The notes under the pieces were generated by a model. The model saw only the letters and a program-made list of their open reading frames with translations, had not been told where the DNA came from and did no database searches. Positions 34,271 through 43,317 of a stretch of 64,000 bases of DNA are shown here, one piece after another (the first letter of the stretch is position 1; every line of letters starts with the position of its first letter). The stretch is from an uncultured Bacillaceae bacterium (GTDB taxonomy: Bacteria > Bacillota > Bacilli > Bacillales > Bacillaceae_L). A program made the translations under genes and the position numbers. The DNA is taken from assembly GCA_947497585.1 (NCBI GenBank), contig CANMHG010000011.1, forward strand, positions 62,001-126,000, in the 5' to 3' direction.

Positions 34271-34891
34271 ATGAATATTTTAGTTTTAGGTGCAACTGGA
34301 CGAGTTGGAAGTCACATGGTTACTTATGCCCTTCATGACAGTCATCATGTTACTGTATTGGTTCGCACTCCAGAGAAGATTCAACTATCTAATGAAAATT
34401 TAACCATTATTCAAGGTGATGTTTTAAATAAAGATGATATAGTCCGTGCAATGCATGGGATTGATGTAGTGATTAGTGCACTTAACACTGATGGCACAAC
34501 AACTTTATCTGCTAGTATGCCTCTCATTATCGAAGCCATGGAAAACGAAGGTAATAAACGAATAATAACTATAGGAACTGCAGGTATTTTGCAAAGTCGA
34601 GTCACGCCAAATTCTCTGCGCTATCAATCAAGTGAATCAAAGCAGAAGTCAACCCGGGCAGCAATGGAACATCATAAAGTTTACGATATGTTAAAACAAT
34701 CCACCCTCGATTGGACGATTGTCTGTCCTACGTACTTGCCTGACGGAGAAAAATTAGGTAAATATCGAATTGAAAGAAATCTTTTGCCAGAAGGTGGGTC
34801 TAAAATATCCGTACCCGATACAGCCGAATTTACATTTAAACAGATCCAAGCAAGTGATTATATAAAATCACGTGTAGGTATCGCCTACTAA
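34271..34891 (+). CDS. NAD(P)H-binding atypical short-chain dehydrogenase
   Basis: 206 residues, NmrA/YwnB-like family. The Rossmann glycine motif GATGRVGSHM is near residue 7, then TVLVRTPEK, GDVLNKDDI and DVVISALNT. The SDR catalytic Tyr-x3-Lys is not in its usual place, as in most atypical SDRs, so it may act as an NADP sensor or a reductase. AAAAGGAG lies before the ATG. Monocistronic, with its own bidirectional terminator. It is an intact relative of the remnant at 2916-3095. Confidence 0.85.
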   Translation: MNILVLGATGRVGSHMVTYALHDSHHVTVLVRTPEKIQLSNENLTIIQGDVLNKDDIVRAMHGIDVVISALNTDGTTTLSASMPLIIEAMENEGNKRIITIGTAGILQSRVTPNSLRYQSSESKQKSTRAAMEHHKVYDMLKQSTLDWTIVCPTYLPDGEKLGKYRIERNLLPEGGSKISVPDTAEFTFKQIQASDYIKSRVGIAY

Positions 34892-34943
34892 TCAAACTTT
34901 TACCTTACTTTTAAAAAATAGGATATCGGAACAAATTATAAGT

Positions 34944-34977
34944 AAAAGAGATGTTAAAAAATCACATCTCTTTTTTT
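34944..34977. terminator. Bidirectional terminator between convergent genes
   Basis: AAGAGATGT and ACATCTCTT (9 bp, 9-base loop), T7 on the plus strand and TTTT on the minus strand. Serves the SDR gene and the convergent kinase gene. Confidence 0.85.
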
Positions 34978-35041
34978 ACTAGGCTTATTTAATGAAATAG
35001 GAACTGGTTAACTAAAATTTTCGAATTATACGAGTTTTAAA

Positions 35042-36019
35042 CTATATTTCTAGTTTGTATTTCAGAATAAACTCATTCACTCTAGGTAGACTTTTTTCAA
35101 TAAAGACACTTGGATCTTCGCTTACAACTAAAATATAGTTTAGGAAGTTTACCCTCCTCGCGGTCATTAACAAGTCTAAGTCAAACTCTTCAAACACTGG
35201 TAATGGTCTTATTTTTTTATACCCTTTGAAGAAAAGCTGCTTTACTTCATCAAAGTTATATTCTTCATCATACCTGTAATAGTACAATAAAATAGCGATG
35301 TCATGTAACGGCAATCCAAGCAAGACATCTTCAAAATCAATAATATGCATTTCGTTTCCATTGACCAAGACGTTTGATGGGTTTAAATCACTATGAATGA
35401 GTTGAAGATGTTCTTCATTCTTTCGATAGTACCTCGACAATTGGTTATTTAAATACGGTATAATTCTATCCATCATTTCATGGTATTCTCTTGATAAGTA
35501 ACGCTGATATTTGCTGTCTTTATATACGACTCTGTCTTCTTGATAATAGAATACATTATCCCATCTTTTTGGTGAAAAAGTCTTTGGAATCTTTTCACCG
35601 TATGTAGCTATGTGAAGTCGGGCAGTTAGCTCGCCTAATTGAATAAAACTCTCTTTGGTTTCATTCCCCTCTAAATCTTTCCCCTCTAACCAGGTGTAAA
35701 TAGCAACTCGCATAGGGGGACTTCCCTTATCTAACTTTATTTCTTGTATTTCACTTCCGTCTTTAGATGACAGGATTGATGGAATTGAAACTCCACCTCT
35801 GTGGCTTACAAGTTTCATCACGAATACTTCCAATAAATTATCTTCTAAAGTGCTTGAGTTTTCTTGAAAAATTTTCAGTAAGAATTTATTCCCTTTGATA
35901 TCACTCAATTTGTATAAAATATTGGTTTCTTCAGCTAAAAAACTCATTTCTTGAAGTTGTATCTCGTACCGGTTGACTGCCTGTTTAGCTACAGCATCAA
36001 ACATTTCCATGTTGTTCAT
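35042..36019 (-). CDS. APH/choline-kinase-family phosphotransferase (SrkA-like)
   Basis: 325 residues, protein-kinase-like fold. Nucleotide-binding lobe with KFLLKIFQEN near 50 (Lys), hinge near VAIYTWLEGKDL, catalytic loop LIHSDLNPSNVLV near 205 and metal Asp in HIIDFEDVLLG near 225. This signature is that of stress-response kinase A / homoserine kinase II-like enzymes rather than drug-resistance APH proteins. The GAGGTG site is 10 bases before the first of three in-frame ATGs. Substrate unknown. Confidence 0.82.
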   Translation of the reverse strand: MNNMEMFDAVAKQAVNRYEIQLQEMSFLAEETNILYKLSDIKGNKFLLKIFQENSSTLEDNLLEVFVMKLVSHRGGVSIPSILSSKDGSEIQEIKLDKGSPPMRVAIYTWLEGKDLEGNETKESFIQLGELTARLHIATYGEKIPKTFSPKRWDNVFYYQEDRVVYKDSKYQRYLSREYHEMMDRIIPYLNNQLSRYYRKNEEHLQLIHSDLNPSNVLVNGNEMHIIDFEDVLLGLPLHDIAILLYYYRYDEEYNFDEVKQLFFKGYKKIRPLPVFEEFDLDLLMTARRVNFLNYILVVSEDPSVFIEKSLPRVNEFILKYKLEI

Positions 36020-36107
36020 CCCAAAGCTTCACCTCTTTATTCAATATTTGACTACTACCTCAATCTTGTCAAAAAGGCACTTCTCTAAATAACTGATCCT
36101 TATATAA

Positions 36108-36142
36108 CAAAAGAAGCCCTAATCCTTCTTAAATTAGAGCCC
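36108..36142 (-). terminator. Terminator of the small membrane protein gene
   Basis: GGGCTCTAAT pairs with ATTAGGGCTT (one G-U, one mismatch) on the minus strand, followed by CTTTTG. Confidence 0.5.
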
Positions 36143-36240
36143 ACATTAAGATACTGAATATCTACTTTTTAAAAAATTCTACTTAGATTTGTTTTAATCT
36201 TGTATTTTTATCCTTGTCTTCTCCGTTATCTTCTTCCTGT

Positions 36241-36462
36241 TCAAGATTTTTTGAAATTCATAAAAAGATATATAACATACCACATTAAAAATATCCCGAT
36301 AACTACTATCCAAATGGATTTAAGGTGTGTGTAAAAAATATAAGTTGGAATCGCACTTACCAAGAGAACTATAACCCCAATGTAAATCTTTTTACTTAGA
36401 AAATAGCCCATCAACCCTAAAAGAATTGGTATTAACACAGGTATCATTACTAATACTGTCAT
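36241..36462 (-). CDS. Small three-helix membrane protein
   Basis: 73 residues from the ATG at 36462, supported by AGGTAGGT seven bases upstream; an in-frame TTG at 36549 has none. Three hydrophobic segments (about 1-21, 25-40, 48-67) leave only a short basic tail (FMNFKKS). No family recognised. Monocistronic. Between it and the GNAT gene (36463-36689) lies a stretch with decayed hairpin-repeat words (AACATGAGGAC near 36565). Confidence 0.55.
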   Translation of the reverse strand: MTVLVMIPVLIPILLGLMGYFLSKKIYIGVIVLLVSAIPTYIFYTHLKSIWIVVIGIFLMWYVIYLFMNFKKS

Positions 36463-36689
36463 AAAATTACCTACCTTTTTGAAGAGTTTAGTATTGTTAC
36501 GTACTAAGTTCATTAAAGTTTCAATAAAGCTGCTATAAAATTGGTGCAATGCACTCTAGTGCAAACATGAGGACATTATGTACTGGGTTCGAATGAAGTA
36601 ACGTCATGATTTCATCCCCGTTCGTATACAGATCATTTACTTCTATAATTAAAAGGACACCCGATAAATACAAGAAGAAATCCCCATGT

Positions 36690-37235
36690 TTAATTTAGTT
36701 CAAATTCCAACTGGATGTCGCGTGGGTCACTTTCATAAAGCTGTTTGTTCACTTCTTCAGCATCAACGCAACCAATGGAGCGATAAAATGCAATTGTTTC
36801 TTGTGAGGAAGCTGCACACATGTAAAGTTTATCGGCTCCCCATTCTTTTGCCTTTTCAGCACATTTTTGAAAAAGCTGCTTTCCTATTCCGTAGTTACGA
36901 AATTGTTTTGAAACGAACATCGACTCAAGCAATACATACTTTGCTGTTTCACCGAAAACTTCACTATTTAATGTTACAAAGCCAACTAATCTGTCCTCTT
37001 CACTGAATGTACCGATTGCTACACCACCTGCTCGGATTGTTTCTTTCAATGCATCACGATATTTTTCATAACCATCTGGCCAATCTTCCTCAATATAATT
37101 GATTGTAATTAACTGATACTCACCATCGATATTTCTCCAGACTTTCTCAATAAACTGGCTTGGATCGATTTCTGAAATTCGGTCACATTCTTCTACTAAT
37201 AAATCACGAAAATACAATTCTTTTAACATGGTCAT
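36690..37235 (-). CDS. GNAT-family N-acetyltransferase
   Basis: 181 residues. GNAT fold with the acetyl-CoA pyrophosphate loop QFRNYGIGKQLF (R/Q-x2-G-x-G/A) near 115, preceded by beta4 YVLLESMFV and followed by AKEWGADKLYM and AFYRSIGC. GGAGG precedes the ATG. Similar stand-alone acetyltransferases act on amines or antibiotics; substrate unknown. The kinase gene to the right may be in the same transcript (56-base gap). Confidence 0.85.
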   Translation of the reverse strand: MTMLKELYFRDLLVEECDRISEIDPSQFIEKVWRNIDGEYQLITINYIEEDWPDGYEKYRDALKETIRAGGVAIGTFSEEDRLVGFVTLNSEVFGETAKYVLLESMFVSKQFRNYGIGKQLFQKCAEKAKEWGADKLYMCAASSQETIAFYRSIGCVDAEEVNKQLYESDPRDIQLEFELN

Positions 37236-37291
37236 TTAATTATTCCTCCAGGTGGTTTATTAAGAATACTGTTCAAGATAGAGATCTGTAA

Positions 37292-38191
37292 TTACACATA
37301 AATAGAAAAATCCGTAATATCTCCATAAGGAATATTATTCTTAATTTTGTATTCTAAGTCACGTAAGGTGTATTCCTGCCAATCTTCCAAGTTATCCATA
37401 TCCCACTTTTTATGAAACAATTGATACAGAAATATTTCTCGTAATTTTAGGAAAGTTGGTAGTTGGCTGATTACATCCTTATTAAGATTATTTTCTTCCT
37501 GGTAGCCTAAAAAGAACTGCTCCAGAAATGTTTTAGAAAAAGTATCATTATCTCCGTTGAATGAGCTATGCTGCCAGTATGCATGATAGAAAAGAGCACC
37601 AATGTCTTGGGCAAACCAGTTAAAAGAACTTTCATCAAAATCAATGATTGTTAGGCTACCGTCTTTATTGATCATGATGTTACCTTGATGGAAGTCATTA
37701 TGAATGAGCCCAAACGTATCTCGTGTAATATTAAATGAAAGTAGACCTTCCATCAATCTATCGTACTTCTCAGCCATCCAGGGACTCAGATTCTCTCTAA
37801 TTCCATAAACATCTGGGTTTTCAACGCTCCATACAGGACGATGTTTTATATCTACCTCAAACCCTTTGGATAAAAAATGCATCCTCCCTAGAATTCTACC
37901 AAGTTGTTTAAATGTAGTTGTGTTCCAATGTCTTATGTTAGTAACATCAATATGCTCACCATGAATATATTTAAAATATGTTATTACTCTACCGTTTTCT
38001 ACTTTTAGGGACGTGTGTGGCTTAGGAAGAGCCACTCCTCTTTCATACAAGAAATTCATCCACTCTATCTCTTGTAAAACGATATCCTCTGTTTTTCCTT
38101 TTTCAGAGATTCTCTCTACTATATCTTTTCCTTCGATTAGGTAGACATCATTATGGAATCCTCCACTAAGCTTTATACGATTTCCTTCCAA
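37292..38191 (-). CDS. APH-like phosphotransferase
   Basis: 299 residues, second kinase of this fold in the window. Catalytic loop FGLIHNDFHQGNIMI near 160 and metal-binding TIIDFDESSFNW near 182; the N-terminal lobe is reduced (GGFHNDVYLIEG). The start is TTG at 38191 with GGAGG at good distance, and no nearby ATG is better. Only about 24% aligned features are shared by eye with the kinase at 35042, so they are not recent duplicates. Substrate unknown. Confidence 0.78.
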   Translation of the reverse strand: MEGNRIKLSGGFHNDVYLIEGKDIVERISEKGKTEDIVLQEIEWMNFLYERGVALPKPHTSLKVENGRVITYFKYIHGEHIDVTNIRHWNTTTFKQLGRILGRMHFLSKGFEVDIKHRPVWSVENPDVYGIRENLSPWMAEKYDRLMEGLLSFNITRDTFGLIHNDFHQGNIMINKDGSLTIIDFDESSFNWFAQDIGALFYHAYWQHSSFNGDNDTFSKTFLEQFFLGYQEENNLNKDVISQLPTFLKLREIFLYQLFHKKWDMDNLEDWQEYTLRDLEYKIKNNIPYGDITDFSIYV

Positions 38192-38352
38192 TCCTTTACC
38201 TCCGTCCCCTGGAAACTACAATATATGTTTCTTTGAGTCTATTTTTCATAATTATAACCAGCCTGGCAAGAGAATAGGAGCATTTATAAAAAAGTGACAG
38301 TCATAAATTAAGGATACTACTTAAAAAAATCAGTTAAAACTCAATTTCAACA

Positions 38353-38390
38353 CAAAAAGACAAATGCTCATTGTTAGGAACATTTGTCTT
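38353..38390 (-). terminator. Terminator of the YdeI-like gene
   Basis: AAGACAAATG and CATTTGTCTT (10 bp, 14-base loop) followed by TTTTTG on the minus strand. Confidence 0.8.
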
Positions 38391-38412
38391 ACTAATTTTT
38401 ATAAATTGTAGT

Positions 38413-39066
38413 CTATTTTTTTACCTGACGATACAAATCAATTGATTTAATACCCTGTGATAAGATATCGACCATTTGTGCTTGGCGTTTGTCACGTGTG
38501 TTCTGTTGCTTAGCAGAAAAAATATAACGCGCCCAATCCTTTTGGTATCCTGGTGTAAGTTCCTGATAAAACGTTAGCTCATTTGGATGATCTGCTAATA
38601 GCTTTTCAATATCTTTAACATTATCCTCGTAATCTGCTACACATTGACTCGCAGCGGATGACTTTTTACCTTTCTCTTTTTCACGCTTTAATCCAACAAC
38701 AGTAAATGTATCATCCATACTTAGCATTCGTGAAAATTTCACATCGCTATCTCCTACATATCCACCTTCGCTTACTTTCATTGCAGGAAAAATATCATCT
38801 CTATGTATAAACGTATCGTATCGATTGTTCCCTTTTTTCGGATAAGCAAAAAACAGGTATCCATTTGCTAGCAACTTTTCTTCATTTATAATTAGTTTAG
38901 TTTGATTAACCATGTCATCAATCGTTTCGGCAAAAATAAATATAACATCATGGTCTCGTGTTAATACATTATTATATCCATTAAAAAGGTCATAATCACT
39001 TGGTTGATGAAGCACAGCCACATTCTTATATTTACTTAAATTCAATTTATCAATAATTGTCTTCAT
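38413..39066 (-). CDS. YdeI/OmpD-associated-type protein
   Basis: 217 residues from the ATG at 39066 (AAAGGAG five bases before it). The C-terminal 60 residues (PNELTFYQELTPGYQKDWARYI, then AKQQNTRDKRQAQM) match the PF13376 bacteriocin-protection/YdeI family helical motif. The N-terminal 130 residues read NVAVLHQPSDYDLF and FIFAETIDDM, a DUF3052-like alpha/beta segment. Cytoplasmic; biochemical role unknown. Confidence 0.7.
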   Translation of the reverse strand: MKTIIDKLNLSKYKNVAVLHQPSDYDLFNGYNNVLTRDHDVIFIFAETIDDMVNQTKLIINEEKLLANGYLFFAYPKKGNNRYDTFIHRDDIFPAMKVSEGGYVGDSDVKFSRMLSMDDTFTVVGLKREKEKGKKSSAASQCVADYEDNVKDIEKLLADHPNELTFYQELTPGYQKDWARYIFSAKQQNTRDKRQAQMVDILSQGIKSIDLYRQVKK

Positions 39067-39138
39067 ACATACTCCTTTACTCAACCTTTTAAAAAATACG
39101 ATCTACTAGAATAGGATTGCCGCTTTTGTGCTGTATAA

Positions 39139-39591
39139 TCACTTCTCTAAATAGCTTTTTAAAGCATCCAAATCTTTTGCGCAAGCTTTCTTAAAAGTAC
39201 CAACTATTAATTTACCAAATAATTTAGTAAAGCCTGTAAGGCCCTTTATCTCACCTAGTAATGTAACTTCCGAATGATTACCTGTAGATGTAATATGATA
39301 TGTAAACAAATATTCCCCTTTACCTGTTGTTCCCTTCGTTCCATCTACACGTAGTACAATTTTATCTGGTTCATGAAGCTCTATAACCTCAAAATGTTCA
39401 GAAGCCTCTTTTCCAAACATTTTTCTTGTTTCCTTCCACTGACTCCCCACCTGTATCGGACCCTCATCCAATCGCTCGATTCCCACAAACCCTTTCATCC
39501 AATTTTTGGCAGAATCAAGATTAACTAAAGCCATATAGGCTTGCTGTTGGGATACCTGGAACGTTCTTTTTACTTCAAAACGAATACTCAA
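39139..39591 (-). CDS. SRPBCC/START-like protein
   Basis: 150 residues from a TTG at 39591, chosen because AAGGAGG lies at ideal distance; upstream ATGs lack a site. Helix-grip fold pattern: an N-terminal FEVKRTFQVSQQQAYMAL, the central IQVGSQWKETRKMFGKEASEH and a long C-terminal helix ending in AKDLDALKSYLE. These proteins bind hydrophobic ligands or act as AHSA1/polyketide-cyclase-like factors. Ligand unknown. Followed by hairpin repeat A7 upstream on the plus coordinate. Confidence 0.75.
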   Translation of the reverse strand: MSIRFEVKRTFQVSQQQAYMALVNLDSAKNWMKGFVGIERLDEGPIQVGSQWKETRKMFGKEASEHFEVIELHEPDKIVLRVDGTKGTTGKGEYLFTYHITSTGNHSEVTLLGEIKGLTGFTKLFGKLIVGTFKKACAKDLDALKSYLEK

Positions 39592-39653
39592 GTCGACTAC
39601 CTCCTTAAAAACCATTTTTCTTGAGTATAGCATATGGTAAAACATAGAAACAT

Positions 39654-39702
39654 AGGGACGGATCTTCTGTTTCGTTTTAGTAGAAACACTCGATCCGTCC
39701 CT
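39654..39702. repeat. GGGGACGG hairpin repeat, copy A7
   Basis: Perfect 11-bp arms AGGGACGGATC (39654-39664) and GATCCGTCCCT (39692-39702). The arm bases differ from A5/A6 (ATC for TTC) but the opposite arm changed with them. Confidence 0.8.
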
Positions 39703-39720
39703 TCGCTTTTTGTTAGCTGT

Positions 39721-40734
39721 TTACTTAACAAACACACCTTTAATCAATTCTTGATCAATAAAAGGCATAATCGAAATCACTTCACTGATCCCTTTTTTAG
39801 AAATAGCATCTAGAGCCATTTCGTTCAGGAGCTCTTTTTTAATAAAAGGGGCTAGAGAGACAAGGGATTTGATACCGTTTGTTTGATAGCTTTTTTGAGC
39901 GCATTCGCTTATTACATCTTCACTAACTGAATATGCAATTGAAGAAATCGCTGCTAAACCGTTAACCTCACACTCTTTCTTTGCTGCCTCATCAATGATT
40001 TCTTGGCTTATAAAAGGAAGGATGGATGCTAGTCCTTTTACTCCATTTGATTCAAGTTCTTTTTTTGCACACTCATTAATCACTTCTTGGCTAATAAACG
40101 GAGCCATGGCTGTTAATCCTTGTAACCCATTTGCTTCATATTCTTTATTAGCAAACGTATCAATTACTTCCTCACTTAAAAAAGGTGCTAGTGCCGTTAA
40201 ACCTTTTAATCCATGTAACTTAAAATCTTCTTCTGCACATTCATCAAGAATTTCTTGGCTTATAAAGGGTGCTAGATTGACTAATCCCTTTATACCTCTA
40301 TTTTTATATTCCTTTAATGCCAAATCATTTAGGATATCTTCACTAAGGAATGGTGCTACCTTTGCTAGATCTTTTGAAGAGAGCTCACCATCTATATTTT
40401 GATAAATTTTATCTGCCTGATCTATTGAAAGAATTGGAACAACAGTAATGAATTCTTCTTTATCGATAGGTGCTGCCTCAGTAACATTGTCATTTTCTAC
40501 GATATCTTTAACTAATTGTGTTCCTTTACTATTACCTAAAATTTCATCAATTGAGACATCAAATATCCTTGCAAGCTCAGGTAGTTTCGAAATATCTGGC
40601 ATGGTTTCACCACGTTCCCAGTTACTAATGGCTTGAAAACTAACCCCTAACTGATCTGCAAGCATCATCTGTGTAATTTTATTTTCCTTACGTAACTGCG
40701 CAATACGTTTCCCTACTTTTTTCATGTCGAACAA
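39721..40734 (-). CDS. XRE regulator with tandem 28-residue repeats
   Basis: 337 residues from a TTG at 40734 with GAGGTG six bases upstream (ATG at 40725 also possible). Residues 4-65 are an XRE HTH (KRIAQLRKENKITQMMLADQLGVSF, QAISNWERG, then IFDVSIDEILG). Residues 105-337 are about eight tandem copies of a 28-residue helical unit with consensus G-KGL--LAPFISQE-I-E-A-KE-. Such alpha-solenoid repeats bind proteins or ligands, so the protein looks like a regulator with a large sensor surface. Repeat C3 lies about 190 bp upstream. Target unknown. Confidence 0.85.
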   Translation of the reverse strand: MFDMKKVGKRIAQLRKENKITQMMLADQLGVSFQAISNWERGETMPDISKLPELARIFDVSIDEILGNSKGTQLVKDIVENDNVTEAAPIDKEEFITVVPILSIDQADKIYQNIDGELSSKDLAKVAPFLSEDILNDLALKEYKNRGIKGLVNLAPFISQEILDECAEEDFKLHGLKGLTALAPFLSEEVIDTFANKEYEANGLQGLTAMAPFISQEVINECAKKELESNGVKGLASILPFISQEIIDEAAKKECEVNGLAAISSIAYSVSEDVISECAQKSYQTNGIKSLVSLAPFIKKELLNEMALDAISKKGISEVISIMPFIDQELIKGVFVK

Positions 40735-40921
40735 AACAATCACCTCTTTTATTAGTATAAGGTAAGTGTAACTTTTAGAGGTATCGTTTCCTATCAAGTT
40801 ATACTTGAGTCTTCGGTTGTTGTGATTCAAGTGTGAGTTGAGTGCGTGTATCTGCAACCTCATTAGCGACAATAGTTCAGCAATGTCCATAACACTATAG
40901 TCAAACTTAAGATTTGTAACT

Positions 40922-41002
40922 CAAACAAACGTTTATTTGTTTTTCCAAAAGCCTTGGTGTGCTTGGGTTAAAGTCGATTCATCAAGCGTTTGATTAAGTT
41001 GG
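40922..41002 (+). repeat. 81-bp repeat, copy C3
   Basis: Begins CAAACAAACGTTTATTTG, ends CATCAAGCGTTTGATTAAG plus TTGG. Located between the terminator of the gene at 41165 and the promoter region of the XRE regulator; no gene in 40735-41164. Confidence 0.8.
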
Positions 41003-41116
41003 TTATGCAAAATTCTTTTGCTCAAGTACACATGGACTTTCGGTCAATGTGTTTGTTTTGTAGAAATAAAGAAAATGTGCACCACCCCAGGTTTCTCTTT
41101 TGTATATCACGATAGC

Positions 41117-41143
41117 AAAAAGAGAACAGCACCTGCTGTTCCC
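41117..41143 (-). terminator. Terminator of the large membrane protein gene
   Basis: GGGAACAGC and GCTGTTCTC with a short loop on the minus strand, followed by TTTTTG. Confidence 0.8.
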
Positions 41144-41164
41144 TTCTTAACGATTTAAGGACCA

Positions 41165-42844
41165 TTATTCCAGCCCTTCAATCACCATCTCTTTAACTGG
41201 CATAAATACTTCGCCTGTGTCTAAATAGTTCACCTTCACCTTATCTCCTTCTTTCAAATAAATCGCGAGAGGGCTATTTTCAGATGAAACGACATAGCTT
41301 TTCTTGTTGTCCAATAAGAAGGTGATACTTGTATAATCGCCTACCTTTTCCTTGTATACTCTAATGACGATTCCACTTACTTGTTTTTCCTCAGCTTTTG
41401 AGGTTCCATCAACGGTACCTCCACCTCTTTGCAAGGCAGTTTTGTAAAGCTTCAATGCTTCATTTGGTGTATTCGCGTACACAGAAATTTCTGGGTTCGC
41501 TGCTGAAACAATGAAATAATTTTGAAGAAAGCCGTTTGAATCAAGTACTGGAGTTAGCCAGCTTGCTTCTCCATAGAAGTTATAAAGAACAGGCATTTCT
41601 CCATTCCACTTCTTTTCAATAAACTTCTTTTCAATGATTTGCAAAGCACCTTGTGAATCCATATAAGATGCTTCCAGATTACCGGTGTAGAAAGTTGCTT
41701 CACCTGTTCTTGAATTCGTAAGAGAATAACCGAGCATAGAATCGACGCCCTCTTTTGGACTTGTGAAATCAGTGAAATAATACATAACTCCATTTTCATC
41801 AAAAATAGGACTCACATTTGCTTCTGTTCCTTCATCAGAAGGTAGTCTTACATCTTTTTTGCCAAATATGCTATTCCAAAATCCATGAACATAATTACCA
41901 AAGTAGCTATTTTGCAGGCTAACAACCTCTGGAGACACAGCACCATCGATAAATTCTGGAATATCCTTTAACAGATAATCCGTTGTTTCACCCGACTTAG
42001 GGTCTACCATGACTATCCCCAGCACATCAAAACCATTACGGGCTGAAATAAATTGACCATAGGATCTAATGTAATAAGGCTTGCCATCTTCATCAATTTC
42101 TAATTGAACATCGCCGTAGAAAATGTGGTTCGGATAGTGCATCCTAATCTGGCGTTCAATATTCTTATGAAAATAAGACGATGGTGTATACTCCATTTCT
42201 GCCTTTATAAATTTCGGATTATCACTTGAGTTGGTTGCACTAATCGTAAAATAACCAGGCGTTGTATTCCCATTCAACCATTTAAAAAATCCTGAAAACT
42301 CTACAGGTGCAATATAAACATAGTTACCGTTGACCTTTTGGATTTGCAAGTTTCCGAGTTCGTAATAGCTCGTGTCTGGAACCTGCCCAAATGCCTTCTT
42401 CATCTTATTTCGAGCAAATTTTGGTGGGACACTTGCTGGTGTCTCTTTTTCATCAAATGTTTCAATTTCTGTCTTCGAAGCCATGTTGGCAACTTCATAT
42501 TTTTCATTCGCATTAAAAAGAAATGCTGATAAGAAAAACACTCCAACAACTAAACTTGCTAGAAATAATACAACTTTAACCATTCGTTCCTTTCCAGTAG
42601 CGAAAAATGCACCAAAAAGGGTAACTAGAATGGCTAATATCCATAATGACGTGAAGTTTCGGTCAAGATTAGTTAAATAATAGAAAGAGAAAACTGTAAC
42701 AACGATAAGAACTATACCAATCAATAATGCTCCCGCTTTGGACTTCACGCCCTCATTTTCATTCGTTTTATTACTAGTAAACGGAATCAACACAAGCGCA
42801 GAGGCTAATCCCGCGATAAGTGAAAATAAATAAATGTTGCCCAT
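41165..42844 (-). CDS. Large hypothetical membrane protein
   Basis: 559 residues, not assigned to a named family. Four N-terminal helices (about 3-22, 38-56, 66-84, 89-110) are followed by a 440-residue soluble, beta-rich, probably extracytoplasmic domain (repeated PepSY-like strands such as YFTISATNSSDNPKF and FYGDVQLEIDEDGKPYY) and a short C-terminal beta domain (GIVIRVYKEKVGDYTSITFLLD) of OB-fold character. AAGGAGTGG precedes the ATG. Monocistronic. Probably an envelope-associated protein. Confidence 0.6.
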   Translation of the reverse strand: MGNIYLFSLIAGLASALVLIPFTSNKTNENEGVKSKAGALLIGIVLIVVTVFSFYYLTNLDRNFTSLWILAILVTLFGAFFATGKERMVKVVLFLASLVVGVFFLSAFLFNANEKYEVANMASKTEIETFDEKETPASVPPKFARNKMKKAFGQVPDTSYYELGNLQIQKVNGNYVYIAPVEFSGFFKWLNGNTTPGYFTISATNSSDNPKFIKAEMEYTPSSYFHKNIERQIRMHYPNHIFYGDVQLEIDEDGKPYYIRSYGQFISARNGFDVLGIVMVDPKSGETTDYLLKDIPEFIDGAVSPEVVSLQNSYFGNYVHGFWNSIFGKKDVRLPSDEGTEANVSPIFDENGVMYYFTDFTSPKEGVDSMLGYSLTNSRTGEATFYTGNLEASYMDSQGALQIIEKKFIEKKWNGEMPVLYNFYGEASWLTPVLDSNGFLQNYFIVSAANPEISVYANTPNEALKLYKTALQRGGGTVDGTSKAEEKQVSGIVIRVYKEKVGDYTSITFLLDNKKSYVVSSENSPLAIYLKEGDKVKVNYLDTGEVFMPVKEMVIEGLE

Positions 42845-42972
42845 ACTACCACTCCTTCAATTAAATCTATATGTCTATTACGGATGATCTATGGAAAAGT
42901 TTCAAATGAGAGGTTTTCAGATTTAGGGAAAATATGGGGAAGAGTCAAGTGTCTGAATGAGGTATGTTTTTG

Positions 42973-43004
42973 GACTTCAACTCGAACAAGGCCAGGTTGA
43001 AGTC
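42973..43004. other. Hairpin upstream of the large membrane protein
   Basis: Perfect 9-bp arms GACTTCAAC and GTTGAAGTC with a 14-base loop; no T run. The 42845-43317 gap holds this, repeat C4 and a terminator, but no gene. Confidence 0.45.
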
Positions 43005-43081
43005 TGTATGAAACGTGTATTCAGACCTCAACTGGATGAGGATACCTCCCCTTACTGGTTACTTTTTTTATGATTAAAACT

Positions 43082-43162
43082 CAAACAAACGTTTATTTGT
43101 TTTTTCTAACCCTTTGGGAGACTTGGGGTGAAGTCAATTCATCAAGCGTTTGATTAAGTTGG
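43082..43162 (+). repeat. 81-bp repeat, copy C4
   Basis: Begins CAAACAAACGTTTATTTG, ends CATCAAGCGTTTGATTAAG plus TTGG. Closest to C3 in sequence. 84 bp before the terminator at 43246. Confidence 0.8.
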
Positions 43163-43245
43163 AGGTGGAAAAAACTATTGTTAGAGGCCATGATAGGCAA
43201 GTGACAGACGCTTTATTTAATAGTGCTACTTTTGCCAATATATAA

Positions 43246-43292
43246 AAAGAGTGCCTGTCACTTACCAAGTTTGATAAGTAACAGACACGCTA
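43246..43292 (-). terminator. Long-stem terminator of the gene at 43318
   Basis: AGCGTGTCTGTTACTTA and TAAGTGACAGGCACTCT pair with few mismatches on the minus strand and are followed by TTTTTATAT. Sequence resembles the terminator at 34006-34058. Confidence 0.8.
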
Positions 43293-43317
43293 AACTAATT
43301 CTCGTATAGTAAATTAT

